The notes below the pieces were generated by a model. That model saw only the letters and a program-made list of their open reading frames with translations. It had not been told where the DNA came from and did not search any database. 64,000 nucleotides of DNA from Gordionus sp. m RMFG-2023 (taxonomy: Eukaryota > Nematomorpha > Gordioida > Chordodea > Parachordodidae): positions 57,622,954 through 57,686,953 of the forward strand of contig NC_088776.1 in assembly GCF_954871325.1 (NCBI RefSeq), written 5' to 3'. Position numbers and translations under genes: made by a program. Below, in pieces: positions 12,751 to 27,700 of the stretch (within the stretch, counting starts at the first letter, position 1; the number at the start of each line of letters is the position of its first letter).

Positions 12751-15700
12751 TCATAGCCCAGGCATGATAAAAGCAATATTATCCAATATTTTAGAGAATA
12801 TGAATCTTTGTTTTTCGTCAAAAATATTTTTAACCACAGGGACCAAAGTTGTCTGCTTATTTCCCTTCTTGTCATCTTCGAATTTTTGGTTTAAAGCATC
12901 TATTCCTTCATTCGATAGGGAGTTATCGTCTGGTTTATTACCTTTTTCTTTTTTAAAAAAACAGATTGTACATTTAAAACGTGATCTCCCATATAAATAA
13001 TTATAAACAATATATTCTTTCCAAAAATTATTTAAATAAATAGCGAAGAAGTTCTAAATATTTTCGTTAGCGCCATAGCGAAAGTTTTAATGTTTATAAT
13101 TTTTATCCTTTTATTCTTATTCTTAGGATAATCATGGGAAATAAGTGTGAAAATTAATTCCTATCTTAATGCAACCTCAAGACGGGACCCGTCATATTTG
13201 GATATAGCAAATGTTTAAAAATAAAATATCTTACATTAAATATGTATCGTTTTAATTTCAAAATTAATATAATTTATTCTACTTATATAACATTAAAAAA
13301 ATACAGCAAGATTAAACCCTCTATGGCATGATGTCAACCCAAGAAAATGTTCTAAATATTTTAGTACTATAACTAAGACAGCGACGTTTATAGTAACCCC
13401 GATTTCGCTCAAAAATAGCGAGACATCGCGTTGCTTACAAAATACCTATCCGCGTTTACAGTTCAGGCGATATTCGCGGCGAAGTACACATTGATTTAAA
13501 TATAATCATTTAATATTCATCTATTTGTATATTTCTCCGCGAAATAGGGCTAACTGTAAATGCAGGGTATATAAAAGAAAGCTAAAAGAGTGGAGTGATA
13601 GCAGCATGATCAAAACACGACAAGACATTTATCTGACATTCCATATATAGTGGTCGCACAAGCATTATTTTTTTTTTATAAATGATATCTGTTAGTATTC
13701 TAGATTAATTTATTATATCCTTAAATGCAAAAGAAAATAAATATTAAATGTTTGAAAAGGTAAGAAATGAGAATATTTTAGGATTTTACAGTTAATTAAT
13801 TATGGATACATGTTACAAGCATAACAGCAGATATTTAAAAAAAACCTCAAAAGTTTCTAAAGAAAGCGAGATTATGATTAACCCTGAATTGCATGGTAAA
13901 TTTAGAGACAAAAATGCTTCTCAATATGATATTAAAGTAGTGCAAGCGGGAATCATTCCCCAAATAATATAATTAGATTGGGTTTGTTAAAATATTATGG
14001 TAATACACTACAAATAAATTATTAATTATTCTGAAATATATAAAAAAATTCTAAAAACAAACAATATCCTCCTGAGTTGTGGTAGAAAATAATTGTGCAC
14101 CTGCATGTGAGATCTTCATGAGGTGGGTTGGCCTGCACGTTAATATCATATTTTCTAGCAGGCCTAGGTCTTTAAAATTATTTAATGGGGTTGGGCCTAA
14201 AATTATTATATTTAAATTTAGCTTATTTAAAACAGTTGCTAACTTATAGAAATATTGCCTTTTTTTTCTTCTAATAATAATGAATTTCAGTATTGTAAAC
14301 AAAATGATTGCCTATATACACTTAAATATCGTTTATTTTTTATTAAATACAATAAATTAAATTTTTGGATATGGGTTTGGGCCAGACTTAGGATATTTTT
14401 TTTACTGCGGGCCTGGCCTGGGCTTGGTCAAAAAATAAAGGCCCATGAAAATCTCTGATGTGCACGTTAGTGAGGCCATATGGAGGCTGCTTGTCAACAA
14501 TAATAATATGCATGATGGTTCCCATGCTATCATTAAAATCAGTAGTTATTCATTTACCCTGATTTTATTATAAATATTTTTTCCATTTTTTTAACATTTG
14601 AAGGGTAGAGTCCAAGTTAATTATTCAATTGAATGAGGAGGGGGGAGGGGGTGGCGGTAACAATATTACGATTTTCTCATTTTTCAACCGCATAAAATAT
14701 TTTTATTATGAGGGGGAAAATATGCTTGCATTAAATTAACTTATTTACCAGTAGGTATTTCCATTTCGTCGATAGGTTGAAGTGGGAGTTGTGAAGTTAA
14801 ACACATAAGTGGTCCAAGGGCGCATATGAGAGAATCTAGTAGAACTGAGAGACTTCCTTGAACCGCAATTTGTCCCTGCATGCAAAATGATGATATACAA
14901 ATAAATTAAACGCCTTTTAATATATTTTTAATATGTAGAATGTAGATAGGGGAAATAAATTTTTTAAGAAAAAAGTCAGACTACAAAAAAAATTTATCAA
15001 TTTAAAATATCTTGTTGAAAATTGTTATTTTTAATGCTTTAATAGTACTATATCTATATTATTTATTTTATACCTTTAACCCATAAATGGTCTACGTTGT
15101 TTGTATATATGGTATAATTACTTTTTATTGATTTTTCACATTTTATATATTAATGTTTGAGTTAAAAATTTATTCCTTATAAATATCTTAACCTATTCTA
15201 TTTAGTTTATGTCCATCATTTTATTTTCACTCGAATTTATCATATAATTACCATGTATGCAACGTTGACCAAATAGTGGCAACATAAAATATCCCATTTT
15301 TTTAAAGTAAAAATATTTCTAATGGCATAAAAACTATTATTTCATCATATATTCGATAAAAAAGATTTCCCAACCTCCAAAATTAAGGTCAGGTGAGATG
15401 CAGAATTCGAGATAAATAAGCTTAAGCTATAGCCATATACTCAAAATATTCTTTAGAATATAAAGATATATCATCATATAACATTTTTTATTGTGGTAAT
15501 TCTCTTACCAATAGTCGATGAAGCAGTATTCCAGCGTTTCTGGTAAGGTCTAAATGTAATGAGAATGTAGTATTCATACTTGTACTCTTCAGGAAGTTTT
15601 TTTATAACTGAGACTAAAAAAGAAAATTTTGAATCCCCTAGCAATAAAAAATTAAGACGAGAAGGAACGCCGTGATATTTAGTAAAATACTAGAACTAAC

Positions 15701-18700
15701 ACTATGTAGTAAAATATACTAGAACTAACACCCATGATTAATAATAACATTTTATTATATGAAAATTCATTTTCACATGATAACTCGCTATATTTAAAAA
15801 TATGTTTTAATGTTTCCATGAGAACAAACAGGATTTTTAACTTACTTTATATCTAAATTTTAAATAATAGCAACTTGCCAAAGTATAGGAGTTAGACCCA
15901 GTAGATATCTCATTACAAAATACTTTTAAAGAAATAATTTTTCAAATTTTATTTATAGAAAATACATTTTGGAGCTTTATTTTTGTCGTATGCTTCACTT
16001 TCTAGCAGGATTAAATAAATGAGCAGTCAAATTTAGATAATTTGTATGTTGCAAGGTCTACCTTGTTAAAAGCTCCTCATTACAAAAAAAATCACTCAAA
16101 ATATATAAGGAATACCTCAACATTCCGAAAAATGTGTGCTTATTTAAATTTACAGTTTGCCTTAAACACAAGACACATTTCCTAGAAATTGTGACAATGG
16201 TTGATAAACATACAAACCATGATTTAGGTAAAATTATACATTATAATCATTTGAATTTCTTCCTAAACAAAGAGTGTTATCTCTTGAAGAGAGGGAATCA
16301 GTAGAAAAGTATTTAAGCATAAAGACTAACAAGCTAAAAATCAAAGAATCCATGTAAAAAAGGAAAAAATATGACCCTTAAATTCACAATGTACAGACAA
16401 ATCAATAAGTTCAAGTGTAATGATTTAGCCAGCATTTTTCAGCTGCTAAAAGGAAATAAAGATCAATTGTTTTAGGTGACTGAAGAAAATGATATTATGC
16501 TAGGATTTTACTTTCAAGATGATATGATGCATAATCTCAAACGATAATCCTAGGTTATGTTAGTGGATGCAACCTACAAGTTAAATAATTACGAGATGCT
16601 TCTGTTCATTACCCTAATAATTGATGAAAAGGGTGAGTCACAAATAGTTTCACTTTGGCTTTTACAAGGTGGCGACAAGGCAGCTTTATACAAGTTAAAA
16701 AATCACATGCACACGATTTTAGTGTGACTTTAAATTCTGCACCCTTTTCACTGGCCAACTTATGGAAAAAAATAATATCAATATTAAATAGATGAATTTG
16801 ATTATGAAGTGAGATTTTATTTAGAATTATTTTAAAGGCATATGGGGTTAAAAGAATAGAATAAGAATTTTCTGGGGGATAAAATGCATAAGTGACTACT
16901 GGTAGCCTCTCAACACAAATATATTTCTATGACGCCTTTCAAAGACCTGAGAACAAACTACTGTTGATAAATGTGAAAAAAGGTCATTTAAAGGAGAATA
17001 TTTATTTACAACTCTTTTAATCTTTTGAGATAGAGATTGCGATTTTTAGTAAAATTATCACCCATTCTTTTATAATAAAGTAACAATGCTTATTAAAACA
17101 CAATGAAACTAAGGGCAATTCAAAATCAATAAGTTTCCCATAAAGATAATTGTACATATCTTTAGTCTTACTATATACCATTTTCTTCAGTATTTGCAGC
17201 ACTATTTTAACCTCGGATGAAGTAAATCTCTCTTTTAAATATCCTAAAAATAAATATGTGAATACTCACTCATGGGAAACTATCATAGAAGGCACTTCTA
17301 TTAGCTATATCTTTATCAGCCACAATAACAAATATAATGTGCTGAGACCAGAAGTCACTTATGCATTTTATACCCCAGAAAATTCGTATTCTATTCTTTT
17401 AACCCCATATGCCTTTAAAATCATTCTAAATGAAATCTCATTCCATAACCATCTATTTAATATTGATACTATTTTAAAGCATGCGTTGGTCAGTGAAAAG
17501 GGTGCAGAATTTAAAGTCACACTAATCGGGTACACGTGGTTTTTTAAATTGCATATTGCTGCCTTGTCGCCACTTTGAACAAGGCAAAGTGAAACCAGCA
17601 ATAATTTAACTTGTAGGTTTTATCCACGAACATAACCTCGGGATAATTATATGTAAAAAAAAATAATATTATTTAGGATAAAGAAAATATTATCAATAAT
17701 ATTATTAGAGTTTGATGTATTACTTTTTAATTAAACCCTAAGAGATAAAATTTTTTTTTATCCTTTTATAAAAATTATTGCGGAAAAATTTATGACCATT
17801 GAAAATGGAACGTTTTTAATTTTTCAGGAAAAGGAGTGGAAAACGCGAGAAATATTCAGTGTCCCGTAATAATATTAAACGATCATTTATTATAATTCAA
17901 CATGTACCACGTGCATCATTAGACGATCGCCCAAATTAGATAAACACTCCCCTAAAAGTTTTAAATAAGCAGCGGAGTCTATCACATCTGTCCCATTCAT
18001 CTACAAAATACAAAAAAAAATGTAAGAAATATTTCAGATAAGATATTCAAATATCTGTCATAAATGTATCCTAAGAAATCAGATGTCATAATTAGGGAAC
18101 CTACATAGGTGCACATTTGCAGGCCCTGTCTGCCCGAGTTCAAATTTTTGACCCGGTCCAACTGTACCCTGACAAAAATTTATTTTAGGGGTTTGTCCAT
18201 ACCTATGGGTCCCACTAGAGCTATACAAGAAAATGTCAAAGAAAAGAGTCGTAATTTAATGATTGAATTTGCTATCCATATTCCCTACATTTCTCGATTT
18301 TTACTTACCTTCCCTCCCCTATTCCTTAACACATTTTCATTTGTTCCTCAAAATTTTTTTTTTACTACCCATTGTAAATTGATATCAATTATATTATTTT
18401 GTTAAAAATGCTTATGATAAAAAAAAAATATTAAAACTTTGAAATTGTAATCGGGATCATTGTCGATGGGGAATTCCATGGATGAATATCTCTTGTTATT
18501 TTTGTTGATTCGCTCTGTAATAAAAAAAAATGTATATTAATTTTTGTAACGAAATATGATTTAATTTGTTAATATTCCGAGGAATCAGGGTTTTTGATTT
18601 GGAACTTTGTTTTAAAAAGTAATAAATACACCCTCCGAAAATGAATCGCACATTTTCATTGGTTGTATCTGGGTTCTGGTTTTTACAAATTTTATGAGAG

Positions 18701-21700
18701 CGATTTCAGGTAACGTTGTTAAATATCATCTAACTTTGACCAGCTCTATTGCAGCTTTGCCAAGCTTTTGGTCTTAAAAATTTTAAACCTTTAAGTTAAG
18801 GTCTCAACTTGAAGATCAAAATGAATATTTGATGGATAAAAATTTGACTATGCAGTTATACATTTGGCCAAAGTTAAGTAATTTAGCAATACTAGTTCCA
18901 GGCTCTGACTTCTTTTAATTAATTGCTTCGTCATAAAGGCAGTCACGTTTATATTGAATAGGGATCAAATTGCAAGGATACAACAAATAAAAATTTTTTA
19001 TATAAATCGGTACAAACTTTTATAAGATTTGGATCCTGATCTGATGTCTTCACCATATTCCGCTATCAACTTTTCCGTCATTTTCTTCGCTCTACGCTTC
19101 CAGGACTAATTTTTTTTTTAAAAAGAGTAAATTTTGGGTTGAATTTTAATAAGAATCGGTTGATTAAATTAATTTTGATATTTTTTATAAAAATAACCAC
19201 ATATACTCCGTTTAATAATGAGGGTCTCCATTGGGCCTATTTCAAAAACGAATGGAATAGTTAATTATTGGTATCTGAGACCCCAGCCTGGCCCAGCCCG
19301 TGTTAATATTTTTTTAAATATACCTGGGCAGAGACGGGCCTGAAAATTTAAAAAAAAATATCTGGGCCGGGCCATATATTTTAAAACCAAATATTTGAAA
19401 TAGCCATTATTAGCTAAAAAAAATAAATAAAATATATTTAACAAAAACAGCACGGACCAGGCCGAAAATAATGTTTGAAAAAAAAATCCGGGCTGGGCCA
19501 TACAAATGGTACCTCTGCAGGTCTCTGATTGGTATTGTTCCTTTTTAAAAGGTTTGAACAGTCCTACTACTTGTAATTTAAACGCCAGTAAAATAAGAAC
19601 TTGTAAATGTTATCATTCGTACAAATACGAAATTATTTGATCGAATAAAAAAGTTCCCACTTATAAATCACCTTTTTTTTAGTCATATAATGCTGTCCCT
19701 TTTTAGGTAGTGTTCTCCTCTCGTCTAATTAGCCCTAGGACATAACATGTTTGAAAAAAGAGATGTGATAAAATAAAAGACTATATATATATCCTCTAAA
19801 ATTAAGAGGAAAAATGGAATATGCGATCAATAATAGTATCAATATTGATCTAGAATAGGATCACCGTCTCCTCGACGGGGTGTGAAAACCACATTAAGGG
19901 GTTGATGTCAGGAAGGGCATACGATTGTAAAAACCTTGCTACAAAATTTCCTAATGATTAAACCAGAGAGAAAACTGGCCAACCTGGAAATCGCTATTAA
20001 ACGGAGAAGAAGGGAAGATATAATATAATAAAATATTCCCAATTTTTTTAGCAATATTTGTTTCGGCGTTTTATAACATATATTAATTTAAAACCCTTGA
20101 TAAGCGGTTTTGATTACCATATATAGGACTTAATTAGTTAATATAAAGAGCCTATCACTTTTTGATAATTTATGAAATAAAAAAAAAAAATTTAACCATT
20201 TTTTCTTTGTGAGCCAATTTCGTCCAAGCTTCCCCTAAGATTCTGCTGATTTGCCCGAAATCTAAAATAATTTATATTTTAAAAAAAAACGCGAAATATA
20301 ATTGAGAATTATTAAAAATTACTAGCATTTTAAGACTTAATAATCTTTATCAAGGACATGGAATAAAAACGCGGGAACTGGGATTTATGAAGAGCGTTCT
20401 CGAATTGATTATATTTAAAACCATAAGCGTCAGTGAGGGCATGACAAAAGCGTGCGGAGTAAACTCAGCTTTACTCAAAGCAGCTTTAAATGAAAAGATG
20501 TGGAAACGCGATCCTCCTAAAAACTTTCTCAAGTTCTCATCCCTCGATCCTTACTTATTCATTCTTCACAAATAAAATTATCGAGAAAGTTAAATAATAA
20601 AAGCATGTATTAATATCAAGGAGGGGGGCTATCTATTATCAATCGGTTTAAATTAAATTTCGGCACAATTAAATTCCCTTTTTCTTTCATTTTTGACTTA
20701 TATTCAAAATATACATTTATATGTATAAGTACGTTTACCTAATCCCGGCTGGAGACCTTTTCTTTGATTCGCGCACCACAAAGTATAGGCAGTAATTTTC
20801 TTGCGTTTCCTATTCCCCTTTTTTTTATATAAATTTTTGAAATTAACTTGTAAATGTCGCATGGAAATTAAAACAATTAACAAAAAAAATAAGTAAAAGG
20901 TTCACACTAGATTGTATAATTTCTAAATTTATATTAGAGATTCGCTAGACTATTATAAAATAGAAATCTGCAAGTCAGGATCGGATTGGTCCTATACCAA
21001 CCGGCGCTATGTCAAGACCAAATTATGCCAACTTAGGCAAGGCATGTAAAATGTGCCAACCTCCATAAGGCATCTTAATATGGATAAGAAAGAAAACCAG
21101 GGGTAAGATAAAACATTTTGAGGGGTAAAGAAAGCAACAGAGTTGGATGACCGAATAGGAAATAATAAAAAGTGGACAAACTTTAGTAGGAGGTAAACCG
21201 CTTTCTCCCACTCGTTCTCCGTTATCATCATTTAGGGATGAATCGAAATTATCGTTAGCTTCACTGTCAGATATTTCTCTGTCCATAGTAGAATCACCTG
21301 TCCTCGATGTATTTTGGTTGTATTCTGACATTATTTTCTGAAATAATGAATATTTTATTTTACAAGATGATATAAATACTTGGTCTGTGAATTCCTTTAT
21401 AAAAGATATCAATTTATCTTTCTTTCTTTCTCTTTCTCTCACTCTCAAAAGTGTCACCGATTAAGTTAAATAATAGGAAAACTAATTTAATAAGATCATA
21501 AATGTTATAATGTTGTCGATGACAAAAAGTGTCGATGACCACTTAAGAATCGATTCTGTTTACTAAAGGTCTAAACAAAATAAAAATCTGCCTTTTTTTA
21601 ATAGTAATTGAAGGGATCATATAAAAAAAAATCTAGCTCAAATTAAGACATGCCCATAAGCGAATGAATGATAATTATAGAGAAAAGAATTTTACCATGG

Positions 21701-24700
21701 GTGTAGCTCTGATATCACCGCGACTTTCATTTAACGCGTTTCCCATTCCTTCATTCGTGTTTGGTTTTTTAAAAAATTTATATATATAAAATTAAATATC
21801 TTATTAAAGCACAATAAAACTCATTTTTAGAGCGTTAAAAAACGAACAGTCTTATAACAGGCGTTAGGGATTGCGATTTTTATTTATAACTGAATACGAT
21901 ATATAAAATAAAAATAATTCGAATGGTTTTAGTGCCGTAGGAAATGAGTAATATACTTTTTTTGGTGCGTATTTTTTATAAAAAAAATTGGCTAATATGG
22001 TAGAATTTTTATCAGAGACCCTGGGTACATGAGCCGGTAATCATATGTTTTTAAATATACCCGAAGATATACTGACTGATTACTTGATAATTTAAATTTT
22101 ATAAAAAAAAATTGGCCAGACCTGCCATTTTTTTTGCCCTGCAATGTTTAAAAATAACACGCATTTTTTTGTCAACATAAAGACCTAACGCCACGCAACT
22201 CACTCAAATTGACCTCTAATTATTTATTTCACTTCCGACAAAATTTCATTGCCCCTTTAATTTCACATTTTTTTAAAATATATCTCGTTTAGGTATAAAA
22301 GTGATATTAGAGGTTTTAATTCATTGAGGAGAATAAGTTTATTAATAAAAAATATATAGCATGACAAAAAAATGATTACTGTTGCTAATATGTTACATGA
22401 GATAGTAATACGATAATACCGTACCTTGATTTTTAAGGAATCTGGCAAACACTTCGGTATATTTTTGGCCACCATTCCCTCCACCAGTACTCATTTGATT
22501 ATTAAATGTCATTGCACGATTATTGAAGGTCATCATTCTATTACCGCTGGGACCAGAAACGAAGTTGGCAGATGGCGATGGATCGTTCATTCCCTTGAAA
22601 CGAGTGGCTGCCGTCGCGTTGAGAAAGGGGTCCACGACCACGGATTTTAACATGGCAGAACCGGCCACGTTTATTCCCGTGCCAGCGTTACTACGAACCA
22701 CAAAGAGATTCTGACGAGCCGCCGTTTTGGTAGAATTAGTTGTTGTTCCAGAAATGGGTAAAGAAGACGATAATATGTTAATTAGATTAGAAGCAGACGA
22801 TAATTGTCTTGGAATATTTCCGGCGGCAACAAGGTATCTAGCAGAACCACCAGCTAATATAATATATAAATTAAGAATAATATTTTTTTATATTATATAA
22901 TACAAAGGATCATTTTGTAATCAAAATATAAGCTTATCAATAGTGAGGAATCACGATTTGTCACCAAGAACATAAGTTAAATAATCAGTTAATGCTTAAA
23001 AATACTTTTGGTCCTATCTCCTATGCATAATAATTATTAACAATTTTTTCTCTTTATGAACATTCCTGGTTTTCAGTGTACATCAAGATAGAGCAAAAAG
23101 ACCCAATAATTCATACTGTTCAAGATAGTAATATATTAAAATTATGCCGGCTCCGGGCATAAAATAATTTCTGGGCGTTAATTATCTATACTGGCATAAT
23201 ACATCCATTGAGTGATTTGGTTCACTTCTCAAGGTCTCTGTGTAATACTCAAGGTTTAATTAGTTCATGTTGAGGGCGATTAGGAAAAAAATTTCGGCTA
23301 GGGGCTGGGGTGAAACAATTTTTATATAATAACCAAAAGATTTTATTTGATAATATTTTAAAAATGGAAAAAATTATTACATTGAATTCTGGCAAGATTG
23401 TTGGAATTGTTAAGATTTTGCAAATTAACGAAACGTAAATTAGAGGAATTTTGAATCATTTGTCCGCCACTCAATGGCATCCTATAAGAATTCAAGACAT
23501 TTCCAGGTGTTATATTAGGGTTTTTCAACATAGCCAAGTGGGCATTGCTATTCATATTCAGGGCGTTGTTTGAATGAACGTTCCTACTCATAATGTTGGG
23601 TGGAGTGTTCATGGTATTGAGATTCACGCTATTATTCTGCAAGAAGGAATTGATGTTGGATATATTGGGATTGCTAAAAACACTCGAAGGCATAACCTTA
23701 AAAAGCATGCCATTCCCTGTGTTATTTGCCAAGTTTAAATTTCCAGTGGGGTTGTTGTTTATGATAAAGTTTCTCGGTCCTTTTGAGTTTTGGTTTCTTT
23801 TTTCACTACAAAAAAAGTAGTTAATATTAAATCCTGATAAGATAATCAGGTTTTAAGGCTGTGTCCTGGTTCAACTATTTTTTAAACATAATTCTGTTTA
23901 GGCTATAAGGAACGCTTTTGAATTAGACTAGTACATTCTATTTTGGTTTGTACTAAATTAATACACCCTATTTTGGTTTGAACTAGACTAGTCTACCCTA
24001 TTATGGGTTGTACTAGAATAAATAGTGCACCCTATTTTGATTTGTTTTAACTTTTAAGTATTTAGTGGCATTGTCATTTTCCATATTTTTTCAAGGTGAG
24101 GTTATATTCAGCGATTTAGTGATAAGTCAAACAGGACACACCCTAAATACTTGTGAGAAAGTAAAAAAAAATATTTATTTCTCTTAAAAAAACATATATA
24201 TATAATTAAAGAAATAAAAATGACATACTTATCATTTTCATCATTTTCTATATGATCGAGGCTTTCCATCTCCATCAATTTTGCAGATTTTTTGCGAATT
24301 CTTCCAGTCCTTGAAGCATTCAAAAAAGCTTCTGAAAATAAGCCATCTAATGAATTTTAAAAACATATCTTAAAATTTTACCCATTTTTATTATATACAA
24401 TTTAACCCTCCTTTTTGATAATTTGTTTCAAAAAAATGGCCTAAGATAAATCTCTTTTTTTTTGCAAATTTCTCTTGATTATTGATGTCATCATTTGTTA
24501 TCTGCATTGGCCTAATTTTTCAAGCCCGGTCAAGCTCGAATTTATTTAAATATTGAAAAATTTAACCTTGTTTCTTGCAAGAATATTAAAATATATCAAA
24601 TTGTTTCATAAAATTGAATGATATTCTATTTAAAAATTTAAACCCAACCCAGCTCAGATTTTTTTTAAAAAAATCAGGCCAACCCAAAATTATTTTCTAA

Positions 24701-27700
24701 AAATAGGCTCAACCCAGCTCTGATTTGCAGATCTCTAGTCATCATGTTTAATTTTTTCAACAAATTATAGATTTTTTAGTCACGCATACTTTTTATAATT
24801 AGATCTAGATAGGACAATATTATTGAAAAAATTGAGTACGTGTTTTAAAAAAGGCATATACAAAAAAATCATAGTTGGTTTTTATATAAATATCATAAGA
24901 ATATTTTTTATAGTCTTCAAAATATCATGTTTCATGGGGTTTCTGATGATTTATAAAAATTAGATAGTTCTTTTGCAAGAAAAATCTACAAAATTTATGT
25001 CATTTATTTCTTTCTTGTTGAAACAATTAACATATATATATAGGGCATGACTAAAATATGGGTTCTCAAAAACTGTGTGCCCCCTATCAAAGAAGCTTAA
25101 TTTAAATTATATTATTACAGAATCGTATTTACCTTCATAAGATGAGTTAGAAAATGTTTTTTTTATTTAAAAAAAATGGCAACATAGTAAAAATTTTAAA
25201 AAATTATTTTTTACATGACTAAACTACACGTCCCCTATCAAAGAAGCTTAATATATAAAAAAATGAACAGAGAATCATATATAACTTATTAAAAGGAATC
25301 AAAAAATGTTAATACTAAGTTTATAACTTATTAAGATTGTGAAAAAACACTTAATTTCTTCTTTTTTGACTAAATTTTTTTAAAAATTTTACTATGTTTT
25401 TTTTTTAAATAAAAAAAACATTTTCTAACTCATCTTATGAAGCTAAATACGATTCTGTACTAATATAATTTAAATTAAGCTACTTTGATAGGGGGTACAT
25501 ATTTTTCAGTCATGCCCATATATATATATGAAGAGTTGTTAAGGAGTGGCGCTACATGAGCGGGAGCTAGCTCCTTTTAGGGCTGGAGTGGAGGAGCGCC
25601 ACTCCACCGCTCCTTTAAATTTAATGTATAAATTAAATTATTTTTTAAATATTAATAATATTTATCAGAGACCTGCAGAGGTACCATTTGTATGGCCCGG
25701 CCCAGATTAAAAAATTTTCGGCCTGGCCCAGATTTTTTTTTCAAAAATTTTTTACGACCCGGGTTTAAAAATTTTAGGCCTGGCCCAAATATTTAAAAAA
25801 AAAATTTTTGGAATCCGGCCCTGCCTAGATTTAAAAAAAATTTTTTTTAGGCCCATCTAGGAATTTTTAAAAATTATATTCAACCTGGTATATTCAAAAA
25901 ATTCATTATTTCGTATTTTATCATATTTTTTGGCGAGTATTATCATTTAATAAGCAAGTATATTAGCTAATGTTGTTAAACGGCTCGTTTTGAGCCGATT
26001 TTTAAAAACGGCTAACTCAATATTTTCGCCAGCAAAATATTGACCAAGCCTCGAAATTTCGATACTATATGTCTAGACCTTAGCTCCTTCTATGAGCAAA
26101 ATTTTCATGCTTGCATAATATTTTTCTGAATAAAAAACTTAGCTAGCCGTTTTTAAAATTCGGCTAAAAACCAGCCATTTAACTACACTAAATTTTTTTT
26201 TTATTCTAAACAGATATTTAGTATATTACAAATACTATGTATTTATAAAAAAAATAAAAATGATATTTTTAATAAAAAATATAACATATATATTATGTAA
26301 TAATGTATTTAATCCTTTGTGTATTTATTCCATGGCAGGAAAACTATAATTTTATTATGTAATAGATACTATGAGTGTTAGCTAGTGTTAACTTTCACCA
26401 AACATTATATTAATCATAACTATATATAATCATTATAACCATATCTAATTGACGAATATAATAATTCATATTGTATAAATTTAAAAAAAAAATACGGCCT
26501 GGCCCTGCCCAGATATTTTTTAAAAAAAATTTCAAAATTTCAGGCCCGGCCCGGGTATATTTTAAAAATTTAAAATACGGCCTGGCCAGGCCTAGGGCTG
26601 GGCCTGCAGGTCTCTGATATTTATTAATTAAAATACAATAAAAATGAAATTTTATTTAATTTAAATTTATCCATTATTAAATGTTCAGCCGAGTTTTATA
26701 TTGGTTTTTTATCTAATCATTTTAAATATTAAACATCAAGTTCCTTTTTATATTGAAATTTTTTTGGAAAATCTTGTAAGTCATATTAATATTCATTTTA
26801 TGGATATATAATAAAAAATAGTTTTAGATATTATGGATTTAGAGATCATAGATGAAGAAATCGATTTTCCATTTTCATACAAAAAATATTTTGAACTTCT
26901 AAAAGATGTTGATCCAAATGATCAAACAAATGATGGGCAAAATGTCTTTTGTGTTTAAATAAAACTATTTAATTTTCAAAAGTGAGCAGCTTCAATCTAA
27001 AAAAGCATCTAAAAGTTAAAAAAATCTTTCTTTTAAATACAAATTGATTTGGAAGATTTTTTTGGATTCCATGGAATTGATCATCAGGAAGATAATATAT
27101 TGAACAAATATTTTTTAAATAATGATACCAAAATTACTATTTTTGATAAATTCCCTGAATTAAATATCTTTATAAAATACAATACCCCACTTCCCTCTAG
27201 TGCTCCTGTGGAGTGCCTATTTGGTATTGCAAAACAGGTCTTAGAGGAGAGGCATGGATGTTTGTTAGATTCTAATTTAGAAAATTTATTACTTTTAAAA
27301 GCTAATAAAAGGTTATAAATATTTTGATAGATAATTTAATATAAATAAACTTTTTGATTAAAAAAAATAAGATTTTATTTCGTATACCCTCTAAAAAAAT
27401 GAAAATCAAAGGAGCAGTTATGGAGTGGCACTCCATTACTTAGTTATGGAGTGGCGCTCCATTACTTGGAGCAGGAGCTAGCTCCTTTTAAAAATATAGT
27501 AGCAGGAGCGGGTGGGGTAGCTCCTTTTTAGAAGGTATGAGTGGGAGCGGGAGCTAGCTACTTGTAAAAATGAGCGTTAACAACTCTGTATATATGGTAT
27601 TTCCCTATTTATTTCTATTGTATGGGTTAAATATCTTTCAATTTTTACTCTTATTGTTTAGTAACATTGTAGCAGTTGGGTGGGAAAGAAGTGATATTGA

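Larger units (their letters stand above)
25531..27588 (+). mobile_element. hAT element with exact 8-bp TSD, HMGXB4 intron 1
   Basis: Flanked by TATATATG at 25523-25530 and 27589-27596. Ends are AAGAGTTGTTAA and TTAACAACTCTG, with subterminal GGAGTGGCGCT and GGGAGCTAGCTCC repeats. It retains only the 3' part of its transposase (see 27049-27318). A 951-bp MITE sits inside it at 25666-26616, itself carrying another MITE. Confidence 0.85.

Noticed and set aside
12764-13000. Plus-strand 78-codon frame
   Set aside because: It is antisense to the conserved last exon of HMGXB4 ([13 protein letters not shown] on the minus strand).
17150-17601. 142-codon plus frame and 77-codon minus frame
   Set aside because: They lie in the inverted copy of a MULE relic. 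The plus frame is antisense to the transposase.
22426-22714. Plus-strand frames of 63-74 codons
   Set aside because: They are antisense to HMGXB4 exon 4, which joins its neighbours in phase on the minus strand.
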